A DNA stretch of 64,000 nucleotides from Dryomyza anilis (GCA_951804985.1 OX638132.1:12877529-12941528); one strand, 5' to 3'; positions 34,385 through 46,325 are shown, counted from the first letter of the stretch. A program made the numbers and translations. Notes: generated by a model not told the origin, from the letters alone.

Positions 34385-35600
34385 TTTGTAGCGCATATAA
34401 AAAATACATTTTATTTTCGTATACATTTTTAAATTTTCTAATAAATGCGAAAAATTAACTACTTTTTGTAGATGCGATTTTACAATCATTTTTTTTTAGT
34501 GTAGTAGACGTTAGAGCCTTATTATGCTTCACCGCCAATCACATGTAGTGATTTTTCTAAATGTTCTCTTACGATATTAATTTGTTTGCAATTTATTGTA
34601 TATTTGCATTCAGAAGTTTTTGGCATCCATATGAAAAATGAATGCAGGGTTGCAACGTACGCACACTAATGCGTATATTTACGTGAAGTTGGCTGCCGTT
34701 AGCTTACTTGGTTTTATTTTTTAATAAAGTAGTATAAACAAATTGCATTCGCAAGATACAGGGTGACGAGACACAAGAGATCAAATGAAGGACTTTATAA
34801 ATTATCTACGAACTTAGTATGGTATTCCGATGGAATTAAAGATGCGTGTCCGTTGCCTACTCAGGTCAATTTCATAAATCAAAACTAATTTTTGGCAATA
34901 GCATATTGACGGACTCGGGGAGTTATCAAGATTACATGATTTGCAGTTATTATCAGGGTTCGTACATCGTGGGGAAAATGGTCAGTTGACAGTTTTGTGT
35001 GGCACTGCATTACATTAATAATATAACGCGTTCTGATGTTTATAAAAATCATTCTGAAATAGATTTAAAACCCAATTTTAGATTTTAATCAAAAAGATAT
35101 TTTATTGATCCAATTAAAAATATTATCAATGTAAAACTTAAATTGGTTTTACAATAAAATTTCAATCTAAATTTCTATTAAAAAAAAGTCTATTGAATTA
35201 AATTTTTAATTGATGTTACTAATGATTTAATTAATGATTAATTAATTCTCAATAACAAATTTAATATGACAAAAAAAGTAATGGAATTTTCTCCAATTAA
35301 CAACTTTTCGCGAATATTGAATTCAATGCAATTAAAAGTTACATCGGCTGAATTTCATTAAAAAATTAATTGAATTGATTAATATTTTTGTTATATGTAC
35401 ACAGTGTTTTGTTGAAAATTTGCACCAGCACTCTGTATTAAAAGCAATGTGAACTAAAACTCTGCGCAATATTTATATTGAAAAACAGACCGAGAAAAAA
35501 ATCAGAATCCTTTGGTGGTCAATCGTTAAGGCATCGAAAGTAAACACGCGGTGCTGAGGGATGTGTAAGGCCTACGGTGAAAATTATGCGCTCGCAATGT
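34385..35600. other. AT-rich non-coding DNA
   Basis: No gene, tRNA or complete transposon recognised. A-rich and TTAATTAA-like sequence dominates 35000-35400. Confidence 0.5.
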
Positions 35601-36170
35601 TTTTATTTTTATTTTTTTTTATATTTTGATAAAAAAAAAGTTTGAAGTTCAGTTGGTCATTCAAATGTCCAGCCAACGGTACACACATTCACACACACAC
35701 ACTCACACACATGTAAGTCCTTCCGCTCGTTTGTTCTTATTCTTCGTCGTTCATCCGCACGTTTATTCAACGACGCTCGACGCTGTTTCTCAATTTGAAA
35801 AGGATTAAAATGAAAAGCGGAACGGGGTCGGTGCGTTACAACGGAGAGTCCTGCGAGCGACGACGACGACGAGTCAATCAAAGAAATCAACGCAATGAAT
35901 ACGCTGAGCTGCTGTGTGCGATGAGCGCGGGAGTTGTGCGGCGAGTATAAAACTTTGCCAAAGGGTTGATTGTCCTGTTTTGGTGAGGTCAGTCTTCGAG
36001 CAAAAATTAGAATTTAATATGCGAAACGGAATCGAAATCGTATGTGAATTACGAAAGCACCGATAGGAGGAAGGGCGGGAGGGAGGTCTGCTGTGAGGTA
36101 ACTTTTTTTTTCTTGTTGTTGTCAGCAGCTCAGCTGCAATACAGGAAGTCGTCTCGGACATTTAGTATTT
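35601..36170 (+). promoter_or_regulatory. GC-richer island with a possible core promoter
   Basis: This block contains a CA repeat (35684-35712), CGACGACGACG triplets (35861-35872), a TATAAAA box at 35946-35952 and an arthropod initiator TCAGTC at 35989-35994. A possible splice donor (GAG|GTAACT) follows at about 36095. The TATA-to-initiator distance is 45 bp, more than the usual 30, so the pair may not function together. No long frame follows, so if real this is a non-coding first exon of a gene outside the window. Motif inference only. Confidence 0.3.
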
Positions 36171-36818
36171 TATAATATGGTGGTCGGGGTTCTATTTTTT
36201 GGACTTAAACAGATTGACTTTTAATTTGTGAGCAACATAAATTTCTATATTGCTTTATTCGAAAAAAAAAAACTTTTGTTGAGACTATGAGTTTGTTGTA
36301 GAACAAAAATAATAATGCTTTTGTAATGATATAAGTAATTAATCTATTGAAATAAGACACGAAATTGGGCGCGAGTCACAGACATCTGTCTGTTTCTTCC
36401 AGCATCACGTCTTCCAGCATCATCAAATTGAAAGTCTAAAATAAAATAAAATGTTTAAATTCGACAATATCCCAAAGCTGAGAATGCTGTTTGAATAAGA
36501 ATCTGGATCGTCAATCGGAATACTGTAAAATTATCTCTGATTGGATAAAAAGACATTTGTTGTGTATCCACCTTTTCTTATAAATATTATACGTAAAGCT
36601 GAATTTATGCTAGAGATCTCATTCGAAATCATATTAAAATTTCAATTCGATCGATTTTTTTTCTTTTTCTGAACCAGAATTTATATTTCAATTCAAAATA
36701 AGCGTATTAAAATCGTAAACAGTCCGACTTTCAATTTTACAAAATGCACGAGTATTTAAAATTTTGATGACTATCTTAAGGGGGTTTACTTATTAAATTA
36801 GCAGATTACTAAAAAGTA
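36171..36818. other. AT-rich DNA with a small Helitron-like scrap
   Basis: 'GTCTGTTTCTTCCAGCATCA' at about 36388-36410 resembles 'GACTGTTTGTTCCAGCATCA' of the Helitron at 47283 (about 47335-47355). Otherwise I see nothing. Confidence 0.5.
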
Positions 36819-37016
36819 AAGGGTTTTTCAACAGGGACGCTACAAAAGTAGAGCGGCAGGGACAGCAAAGGACGCCATATTTCTTGCCGCTCTTTTGACA
36901 TTCCTCTTCAGTAAGGTTCGCTCTACTTTTGTAGCGCTCTACTTTTGTACTTTTGTAGCGTCCCTGTTGAAAAACCCTTGAAAAACCTTTTGTAGCGCTC
37001 TTATTGAAAAACCCTT
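36819..37016 (+). mobile_element. 198-bp MITE derived from the DD41D mariner
   Basis: The left 95 bp match the 5' end of the mariner at 15366 nearly base for base (AAGGGTTTTTCAACAGGGAC, CTTGCCGCTCTTTTGACATT). The right end matches its 3' terminus. TA flanks both (36817-36818, 37017-37018). The centre contains extra inverted copies of the terminal repeat. No transposase remains. Confidence 0.9.
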
Positions 37017-37838
37017 TATGAATTGAGTAAGGGCCATATCAGGTATTAATTATAGCACTATTTTACAGTAACATCTGATTATTAAATTCTGTATTTTTTA
37101 AGTTAATTTCTTTGTTTGCCTTATATTTAGTAAAATGGCATAAATATTCTTTTGAATTTTTTTCTAATTATGCTCATTTTTATTTATTTAGATATGTCAA
37201 AAATAATATATTTGCTGTATTTTTATAGCTGTTCTTTAATATGCACTGTTGACATTTCTCTTCAGTAAGGTTTGCCATTTCATGGATGGAAAGATATACG
37301 AATTCGAATTTCGGTAGTAAATTTTAATAATTTTGACTCGTTGTTGGCTCGTATATCTTTTCATAATGAAACGGCAAACCTCATTGAAGAGAAATGTTAA
37401 AAGAGCGGCAAGAAATATGGCGTCGTTTGATGTCCCTGTCGCTCTACTTTTGTAGCGTCCCTATTGAAAAACCCTTGAAAAAAACTTTTGTAGCGCTCTT
37501 ATTGAAAAACCCTTTATGAATTGAGTAAGGGCCATATCAGGTATTAATTATATCACTATTTGACAGTAACATATGATTACTAAATTCTGTATTTTTTAAG
37601 TTAATTTCTTTGTTTCCCTTATATTTAGTAAAATGGCATAAATATTATTCTGAATTTTTTCTAATTATGCTCATTTTTATTTTAGATATAACCTAGCTGC
37701 TGAGAAGTGCTAGGTTTTTTGTGAATTGACTTATTTACTTCTGGAGAATTGACTTATTATACTTCATGTTGAAAATTGAGCATGTCAAAAATAATATATT
37801 TGCTGTATTTTTATAGCTGTTCTTTAATATGCACTGTA
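37017..37838. repeat. Tandem duplication of mariner MITE plus flank
   Basis: The 233-bp flank at 37017-37249 recurs at 37515-37838 (offset 498 bp) with a few substitutions. The second copy carries an extra segment of about 90 bp near 37690-37780. Between them, 37250-37514 is a second mariner-derived piece, itself an inverted pair of the mariner 5' region: AAGATATACGAATTCG on one side and CTCGTATATCTTTTC on the other. The pattern indicates duplication of transposon and flank together. Confidence 0.85.
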
Positions 37839-38948
37839 TTACATTTAGTTAAATTTACACAAATTACCTTTAGCAAGAACACTTGCCCTTCAATCAACTG
37901 CCTTTTATACACAGAAACATATATGCATATAAAAAAACAAAGAACAATACCGGAAACCCTTGGCTAATCAACAAAACTTTTGCACAACAATCAAAAGAAC
38001 AAAATCGAAGAGAAGCCGAATCATAAAGATAAGTCAAATGTCTTTGGCATATGAGAGGGTTCTGGCATGAAACCTTTACAAATTCAACCTCAAAATCAGA
38101 CACATTTAGACAGACATATGAAGAATAGGACTGGACAGGTTACACTACTTGCCGGATTTAAGTTTCTTAATTTCTTAACATAATTTGCTAAGGTTTGGCC
38201 TGAGCATTCAGCCGAAGTTTAACGCATTGTGCTTTAGCCGGTCTTCTGTATGTTACACCACACCAATTATGAAACGGTCAACAGCAGTTACACCCATGCG
38301 TGTGTCCTTGATCCTTGCTGTCCGGTTGCCGGTGTCATGTGTGCTAATTTGTTGAGCATCTCTTGGCGTTGACCTAGCTGCTAGTGGACTTTAAGGATTT
38401 AAGTTATTTAAGTATTAATTGATATAACATATAATCTATGTGATTTTAATGTGGGGTAAGTCTGTCCCGTAGAGTATAGAATTGGCACTAAGATATAAAA
38501 ATAAAAAATATCTTCAACTGATTATTGCTAAGTAATCAGTGTAGGGCATTATTAAAAAAATTTGAATTCAAACAAATAATAATCATTTATTAGTTCTTCC
38601 TATATTAACTGCTGAGTTTTTTTGAAAATCCTTAATATTGATGGTTTAAGGAAGAGGTGGAGAATTAATATGTACTAAAGAAATGATCCTTTGGTGAATG
38701 CGTACATTTGGTTTTCAATCTAGAAATCTATATCTGTTACCGTTTTCTAGAAATGTTACTATGAAAATTAAGGATTTATCAGATATTTGGAGGTCAATAC
38801 CTCGAAATCCAGACGTGATAGAACTTAATTTTATAGTATGATAAAATAGTTGACACATTTAGGATATTGAAAATAAAGCTAAATTCTTGGCACCGCTAAA
38901 GGATCATTCGATTTTAAGCTACGAAAAACTTTAGTATTTTGCTGTTTC
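37839..38948. other. Unique non-coding DNA
   Basis: The part at about 37900-38400 is less AT-rich and contains one TGTCCT motif (38303). I recognise no exon. Confidence 0.45.
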
Positions 38949-39352
38949 ATATGGACCATTCCACACCAAATTGATCTAAAAAACTAAAATTTGAGATTTT
39001 ACCTTTTCAATTTCTATGAAATTTGGGCAACTAATAAAGGGTATCAAGATATGCATTGAACAATTCTTAATTTTTTAAATTTTTCATCTACTACTTCCAG
39101 AGATACAGTGGTTCAAAGTTACAAAAAATGGGGAAAAAAATAACTTTTCTATGTTTGTTCATATTTCAATATCTCCTAAAGTAGAAACGAGCTATCAACT
39201 CGTTGCACTTCAAAATTGATATCCTTAAAATGGAACCTTTTTAAAATTCTGAAAAAAATAGTTTAATTTGGTTGAATTAATATAAATTTTTATGCCAAAT
39301 TTAAGATGGTATTTTGATGACATCATATTTTAAAAAATAGTTTTTCTAAATT
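38949..39352 (+). mobile_element. Truncated GGGCCATTCCACACC-family MITE
   Basis: It starts with ATGGACCATTCCACACCAAA and runs parallel to the first 450 bp of the complete copy at 51764-52352 (shared: 'CTACTTCCAGAGATACAGTG'). The right inverted end is missing. Confidence 0.8.
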
Positions 39353-39798
39353 TTTATTTATTTTTGTATTTGTGTGCTTATGATATTGTGTGGAAAATTT
39401 GGATGCATATAACATAAATTAAGTATGCCGCATTGTAGGATATTTAATTTACTATGCAATGAATAAAAAAAAATAGTGTCTGAGGTCAATTTGATTTTTG
39501 AGGTTTTCGCCAAAAGTACTACATTACTAAATCTGTATTTATTTTGATTATCCCTGCGGGAAAAAGGTGTCAATCGCTCTAAAAGTACCTATCACGTGAT
39601 CGGTACCAAAGGTATCGACTAAGGGCAGAATATTGAAACCAGTTCTGTGATAGGTCTAAAGAACTGCATGAAAAGTCGGATCGTGTCCATGATAACAATT
39701 CGCAGGTGAAGCAAAAAGGCACTAGGTAGCGCAATAGTCACGAGATTTATTTACACGCTGCAACTAATGTGTCTATAATTCGTAGAATGTTATTCGAT
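39353..39798. other. Non-coding DNA with part of a local repeat
   Basis: 'CAGTTCTGTGATAGGTCTAAAG' -like sequence near 39640-39662 is repeated on the far side of the LINE fragment at about 40462-40482. The LINE piece may therefore have landed within, or been duplicated with, a local repeat. No gene. Confidence 0.45.
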
Positions 39799-40350
39799 AT
39801 TTTTTTTTTTACATATTAACCAACGCTCAGGGGATGCCCAAACTACATGCAAAGCACAGTGTTGATTGTACGAAGAGATGATAGGTTAAAAGAAGGGGGG
39901 GATGTTTGTTTTGAACTTGCCAATATCAAAAATGTCGGAAAAAACGGACGCAGAGAGATTGTTCCACAAACGTATCGTGCGACTGAAGATCGAATTCTCT
40001 CTGTAATGCGTGGTTCTGTTGAGAGCCGAATGGACAACGAAGGAGTGGGCTTAGTTTTACGCCCGAGTAGAACGAGAGAACACACGAACTGGTTGAATCA
40101 GGCCACGTATTTCACTCGAACACTTACCGTTGTAATACCTATAAAACAGGCTTACACACCCAACGGTTCTTCGGTGATCAAGAGAACCAATAGACGATGA
40201 AATATTTCCATCCCCTATTAAATATATCGCGAATTGTTGGATTCGGTCCAGGAACTCCAAGGAGAATTTTGAGGCCCCTGCCCAAATGTGCGAATTGAAT
40301 TCCAGTTTAGGCCGTATATAGGTAGTGTAGTGAAAAAAATAATTTTTTTT
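39799..40350 (-). pseudogene. 3' end of a non-LTR retrotransposon (LINE) reverse-transcriptase ORF
   Basis: Read on the minus strand from about 40350, the translation contains YTTYIRPKLEFNSHIWAGA, LEFLDRIQQFAIYLIGD, HRRTVGCVSLFYRYYNGKCS and SRSTRA. Two in-frame stops follow, and then in the same frame RTTHYRENSIFSRTIRLWNN and DIFDIGKFKTNIPPFF, ending at TAA (plus 39886-39888). This is the C-terminal region beyond the polymerase motifs of Jockey/CR1-like ORF2 proteins. A minus-strand poly(A) run ends at about 39800. The element is 5'-truncated, as LINE copies usually are, and inactive. Confidence 0.9.
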
Positions 40351-40368
40351 TTTAACTGAATGTACCAT

Positions 40369-41039
40369 TGGTACTGGACATAGTACTGGTCACATGATTT
40401 TGAGGGTTAGTTCTGTGTTAAGTCTAAAGGTACCCAGACACAGAACACGATTTTGAATACCAGTCCTGTGATAGTTCTAAAGGTCTACAGCAGGTGTTAA
40501 TTGACACTTGCCTAGAACAACGCCATTTTAAAATTACCGGTGGGTTTTAAATAAAAGAGCCTGAACTAAGATCGGTTAATTATCTACGAAGAACCAGTCA
40601 CGTGACTTGTTTCGTTTCCCCGTAGGTATATATGGGCAAAAACAGACATTTTTTAAAATCATTGAAACTGACTTTAATTTATGAATAACTTCCGTAGTTT
40701 TTCGATTTAATGATAATGATTAATTGATTTGAATCAAGTATACCTAAAATTATAAGAATGTAAAATTTTAGGAACAGAAGTCTTTACCTCTATTTGTTAT
40801 ATTAATTTAAAGTTCAAATATTAAAAAAATGCATTGAAATACACTAGGTTTTTTTTTGCTTCTTCTTCGTTTTCGTACCAAGATCTTCACTTTAGGATCA
40901 CACTTGCTGAGAAATAAGTGCTCGGTATACGTGGGAGATCAGTTTAGTATATGTTTTTTTTTTGTATAGCATAATTTGATAAATTGAAACCATTTTTTAC
41001 CCCATTTTTAAAATATCTGTGGATATTTTGTTTTTGCTC
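40369..41039. other. AT-rich non-coding DNA
   Basis: Nothing gene-like. The first 120 bp contain the local repeat described beside the LINE fragment. Confidence 0.5.
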
Positions 41040-42650
41040 AGTTTTATGGTAAATAATGTTTTTAAAGGATTTTAAGCATCTACGCAGAATGGTTTCGATT
41101 CAAATAACACTACACAACAGCCATTCTGCACAGCAGTCAAGGTTATTTTTGTATTATTTTAAATGACGCCCTTATTCCGAAAATTTTGTTTAATAAAGTT
41201 TCTTTGGATAGGTTTACAAAATATGGGCCAATAACTTTTGGACCGAGCTTTCATAAAAGTGGTCATATATATTTGCAAATATCTCGCGTTCTAAATAACA
41301 CATATGATCAAATATTATACTGAATGAAAGCTAATTGAATAGCAAATAAACAATTCTTAGAACATTTTTAAATTGGTTCATTAGTTTAAGAGAACTCGAA
41401 ATGAGAACTTGAAAAAAACATTTTTTTCAACAAAAATTTAAGAAAACATTCATTTAAAAAATTGAAAAAAATCGAGAAAGTAGATGATACACAAATTTTA
41501 ATTTTTCAAAATTAGTTCACACTCCGTCGAAGATATTGAGATATAAATGACTAAAATATATGGGTAACATTTGAGGATAAAAAAAGTTATGTGAAAGCAA
41601 TATATTTGAATGCCATACAAATAGGCATAAAAATAAAAAATGTGAGCGGATCACGATTATTTTTTGAGCACATATTCATAGATGATTGCTTGTAATTAAT
41701 TTTAAATTTTATAACTTTATCTTTAATACTTAACGAGGTATGTGATCCTAAAAGTAAACCCATATATCGTAGTGGATGTAGTAGATTACGTTGACTAAAT
41801 CGACTAATTTTCGAACCATGAATTACTATTCTACTAAAATATATTGAAAATAAATTTCACATCATTCGGAATAGCAGTTTTAAAGTTATCGTGTATAGGC
41901 GGACAGACAGACGGTCATATCTAAATCGACTCGGAAAATGATGTTGACCAAGAAATATATATATACTTTTTCATACCAGTCACGCCTACTAAGAGGCGCT
42001 AAAATATTCTCACATACATTTTAAAACTTGTTACCCATGGGTATTGGGTATAAACATATTATGTGATTTTTTTTAGTTAATACCCAATAGTAATGCTTTC
42101 ACATGATTTTTTCTGTTCTCAAAACGTATCCATAGATTTCTTTTATTTTTATACCATTTTCTAATATTACAATTTGCAATATTACAAACTGTGCATCATC
42201 TTGCGTTTTAAATTTTTCGCCATTTTTTAAATGCATTTTTTAATAAAATTTTGGTCGACAAAATTTACATTTTTCGAGTTCTTCTATGGAGTTTGCTTAA
42301 ACCAGTAAACCAATACCAAACTATTGTAAGAAATGTTTATTGAATATTTAATTATGTTTCATTCGATATAATAATTGCGTTTATGGGTTTTAGTAAACGC
42401 GAGATATTTACAAATATATGTGACCACCTTTTTCAAAGCTCAGTACAAAAGTTATTGCCCGAGATCGCGTAATCCTATCGGTAGAAATTTTTTTAATTCA
42501 TATATTCAAATTCTGCGAGTCATTTCTAATAATACAAAAATAATAGAATTTACTGCGCAAACTTTTTTTTTCTCATTTTCTTGTGTGGTGTAATTTATTG
42601 CAATCAAAAATTTCTATATTAAGTCCTTTAATGGTGAAATCGCGACATTT
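41040..42650. repeat. Large imperfect inverted repeat, arms about 420 bp
   Basis: The left arm (about 41040-41460) pairs with the right arm (about 42230-42650). Clear anchors are GTGGTCATATATATTTGCAA (left) with its mirror near 42405-42426, AATAATACAAAAATAA near 42529, and CGCGAGATATTTACAAAT near 42398. The arms are diverged by many small changes. The centre holds a DINE-1-like remnant. It may be an old fold-back element or an inverted duplication. Confidence 0.75.
41860..42052 (-). mobile_element. Decayed DINE-1-like piece in the centre of the inverted repeat
   Basis: On the minus strand the order is TATACCCAATACCC, then AGGCGTGACTGGTATGAAAA, then TTTCTTGGTCAACATCA, then a short GTCTGTCTGTC tract, as in the 58811 element. 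Its 3' limit was not found. Confidence 0.75.
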
Positions 42651-43140
42651 TTGGTCAAAACATATGTCATTGAGACACATCCACAGTACTGCACGAAAAA
42701 GTTCAAAATATTCAACATTCGTAAGTTTGATCAATGTTTTAACCCAAAAAGTGAGGCGCATTCAAATTTTTTGAAATTTCTACTTAAATTTTTATAATCT
42801 CAAAAAGCATCACTATATAAAATCTTATCTAAATGAATTGGAATTAACCTATTTCTTTTTATGCGTTATTTGACTAATTAATATATAATATATTTAATTT
42901 TTTTGTAACCCAAATTCTAAAAAATTTCTGATTTTGCCCAATGAATAATTTAACAAAATAAATAATGTAGGAAACAAAAATGTATGCAATTCTATAGCTG
43001 GACATAAGCTATAAAATTTAATTAATTCAGTTACGATGGACAAACAAAATCAAATCGGCACTAAACGCATACGCAACTTTTAGAAGTTTTAAAAATAAAA
43101 ATAATAATTATAAAATAAAAAATAATAATTTAAAAAACCT
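42651..43140. other. AT-rich non-coding DNA
   Basis: No feature recognised. Confidence 0.5.
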
Positions 43141-44370
43141 CAGCCACTTCAGCTTTTGTAGTAGCCTTGCATGATTGCTGATGTTGTTGTTGTAGCTGTT
43201 GTTATACCAGGACACAGAAGGATGCACTGGATGCAACTGCCTGCAATTCTAATGCACTCGAGGCCACCAAACATCAGAGCGAGCGAGTGAGTGACTAAAG
43301 CGTTCGCTGGACAGCGGAAAATGGAATATTCTTTTTTGTGGTAAGTAGAAGAAGAAGTAGTACGGCTTAAAAATACAAAAAAAAAAACTCTTATCCTCGC
43401 TTGTGAAATCATACATGAGCCAGATACATTAATTGGCTTTTTGTTGTTATCTGTACCACTGTCTGTGTCTGCTGTTGATTTGAGTCCGTAAACACTAAGC
43501 ATCTCAATGTGCCTAAACGAAAAATTTTGCGCACAAAAAAAAAATTGAAAACCCGTCAAAGCTGCAATACGCATCTCACACACATACACAAAACATATCC
43601 TTATGGTCCGCCTATTTCTCACTTCACATTAGTGCACTCTGTATGCGTTGGGTTCACTCACGTTGTCCCTGCAATGCATTTTGTCCTGATGATGTCCTGC
43701 ATTCGCTAAAATTTTGTGATGCTGCCTCTCAAACTTCCGCCTTCCCTGATCATTTGAGATTTTATCGATTTTTGCCCACATTTCGTTTTGTGCATCAATT
43801 GCTGTTGTTGCTGCTGCTGCTGCACTGCGTTGTCCTGCGTTTGGGGGCCGACTAAAATTGCAATTTCGCGTTTATTCTGCATTTAGTTTTGTTTGTTTAT
43901 TTTGAGTGCAGAACATGTCCAGCTCACATCCACTTTATCTAATCGCGCACCTCAAACTTCGCCAGCACCTCTTCTCAATTTGCAGGCCAGTCGCCATCCA
44001 GCTTAAGGTCCTTTGCAAATGTGAGGTTCTAACAATTTGTATTGCCAATCATCAAAAGGACACAATGAAATTTTCCTTTTTCTCATCAATTATGTTCTGT
44101 TTTTGTTGGGCCTTTTCTATTTATAGAATAACAATTTTCGTTTTTGGAATTTGCAAACGACAAAATTAAAAAAAAAACAAATAATTAAGGTAATAATTAT
44201 CTTTAAATTTTAGACAATTTCTGATTTAAAAATTAGTGATTAGCTAAAAATGAGACACTCTTCTTTTATTATTAGTGTTATATAAAAATGTATATGAATT
44301 ATAATATGTGCATTCGTTTGAATATTACAAACATGCATGATGTTCTTTTAAGTATAATATTAATAACAAT
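43141..44370. other. Unique GC-richer DNA with TGTCCT/AGGACA motifs
   Basis: The hexamer occurs at 43209, 43682, 43693, 43831 and 44057. A run of (GCT/GCTGTT) triplets lies at about 43799-43823. The open frames on both strands are short and without domains. Possibly regulatory or intronic sequence. Confidence 0.45.
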
Positions 44371-44526
44371 CATACAGAAAAAAATAATCGACGTAAATAT
44401 AGCAACCGATATTAATTGCATTCAATAACACTGTGCGCACCCATTTTACCAACAGAAATAAAAGTTAAATATTCTTATGGATTTGGACATTCTAAGAACA
44501 ATGGCGTTTTCAGTTTTTTTTCCCTA

Positions 44527-45594
44527 CACTCAAAATAAAAAGTAGCAAAAATAGGTTGCCAATATAGAAAAAATGTTTGCTGAAAAGAAGAAAGCGCCGG
44601 ATTCTGCTGAAACAACAAATGACAGTTTGCTGTTTCAGTGAACTTTTTTTTATATATTTTAACAATTTTTTTGCTGTTAACTCCTATTAATAAAAAATGA
44701 AAATAAAAAAATATATTTTTTTTGTATTTTAATATTTTTTTTATTTCTGATGTATTTTTTTTATTTTTATATTATTATTTTTTATTATATTTATTTTATA
44801 TATTTTTATTAATCTCATATTTTTATTTTACCTTTATTTCACTATTTCACTCTTGCATGCGTGCATTATTATTACGTATAAGAAATATCTCTTTTAAATA
44901 AACATGTTGTCGAATAAGAGTCTACGAATTATAGACACATTTAGCTGCAGCGCCTCGTGCCTATGGCGCCATCTAGTGCAGCTTAGCTACACTAGCAATA
45001 TGCACACCAGTGACACTAGCACGATCTTAAGCACTAGCAGAACTAAGATTCCTAGCAAACAGTTCGCTATCCCTAGTAGAAATTTTCCCGATGCGCCATC
45101 GGGAAATGATCGGGTTTTCGTTGGGTAAGCCCTATTAGAGAAAATATGATCATTGCCTTAGCATGCCCTTATCATGCTTACCATTGCAGGGTTTACATTA
45201 TCTAAACAGTCAATGTTCCCGATCATAGCTACATTATTTGTTCCTCATAACGAAATTAGTATCAGGCAATGAACGAGATTAATGAGAGAAACCCTATTAT
45301 GCTCGGGCTCAGACAAGGCAATTGTCGGGTAAATATTAAAATGGGGAATTGCCCGATCAGTACATGATCATGGCCTGAGGTCAATACATGATCAGGACAC
45401 AACGTTACAAGGACATTATGGGCCTCGTCATATCCCGATGACCTCAAATAATGACATGATCACTTCATGACCATGGCCCTACCAAAATTTCTACTACGGA
45501 TTGCAGATAAAATTATGCTGTAAATGCAAATTAAAGTGTGCTAAAATTTAGCAGTCAGAGTTTGCTATTAATAGCAGACTTTTTATTTTGAGTG
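44527..45594. mobile_element. 1068-bp element, CACTCAAAATAAAAAGT ends, nested
   Basis: The left end CACTCAAAATAAAAAGTAGC and right end ACTTTTTATTTTGAGTG are inverted, with TA on both sides (44525-44526, 45595-45596). The uninterrupted right arm of the host element shows the pre-insertion sequence. Within it, 45071-45500 is a further candidate element. Confidence 0.9.
45071..45500. mobile_element. Candidate nested element with CCNTAGTAGAAATTTT ends
   Basis: The left end CCCTAGTAGAAATTTTCCCG and the right end (inward CCGTAGTAGAAATTTTGG) are inverted for about 16 bp. The interior is GC-richer and contains repeated GATCATG, CCCGAT and CGGGAA motifs. The ends recall the ATCCCAGTAGTAAATTT element. 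The flanking duplication is unclear. Confidence 0.6.
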
Positions 45595-46325
45595 TATACG
45601 TCTAGTTTCAAGAATATTTGACAAAAACGAAAAACCACGTATTTGAGGATTCTATTGGTTGGTAAGCGTTGATTATAATGTCAGACTTATTTTTATTTTA
45701 TTCAAAACATGCATAACAGAATACAAATTATATGTACAAATCAATTTTTAAAATTTCTTTAACAGGACAGGATAAACTCATTTTTGATCATTTGTTACTC
45801 AATACCCAGTTGTGCATTCTTATGCTTTGCGTTATAACTTAGCAAATCTCATAGATTTCAATCCTGTTTTATTAAAAAAAAAACATCAAAATTGGATATA
45901 CAAATAAAAAAAGTTAAAAGTTTAAAAAACTAAAAAAATATGCCAAATTTTGGCTTTTGTTAGCCCAAAAATGAGTCCATTTTGCTTCATATCCCAGGAC
46001 CTGTGAAAGGAAATTTGAAAATTGTATGTACATATAATATGTGTTCTGTTATGTACGTTTTAAACAAAATTAAGATAAGAATGACTTTATATTCAAAACA
46101 CACAACAAACAATAGAATCCTCAAAAACGTGGTTTTTCGTTTTTGTCGAATGAATCTGGACGTGCAGGGAAAAAAACTGAAAACGCCATTGTTCTTAGAA
46201 TGTCCAAATCCATAAGAATATGTAACTTTAATTTCTGGTGTCGAAAATGGTTGTCAAATGTGCGCACGTGTAATCAATTCAACAATGAAATTCACTAATT
46301 TAATGAATAAAAAATTGCTATTCTT

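Larger units (their letters stand above)
44433..46267. mobile_element. Inverted-repeat element interrupted by a 1.07-kb insertion
   Basis: Outer arms begin with GTGCGCAC (44433-44440 and 46260-46267). The left arm runs through GGATTTGGACATTCTAAGAA to 44526 and resumes at 45595-45670 (GAAAAACCACGTATTTGAGG). The right arm at about 46090-46267 is its uninterrupted mirror. Without the insertion the element is about 765 bp with arms of about 170 bp. No protein. Confidence 0.85.

Noticed and set aside
39847..40200. Plus-strand frame of 117 codons
   Set aside because: It is the antisense shadow of the minus-strand LINE ORF fragment.
43149..43622. Minus-strand frame of 157 codons
   Set aside because: No recognisable domain; its C-terminal part is low-complexity Thr/Ala from triplet repeats.
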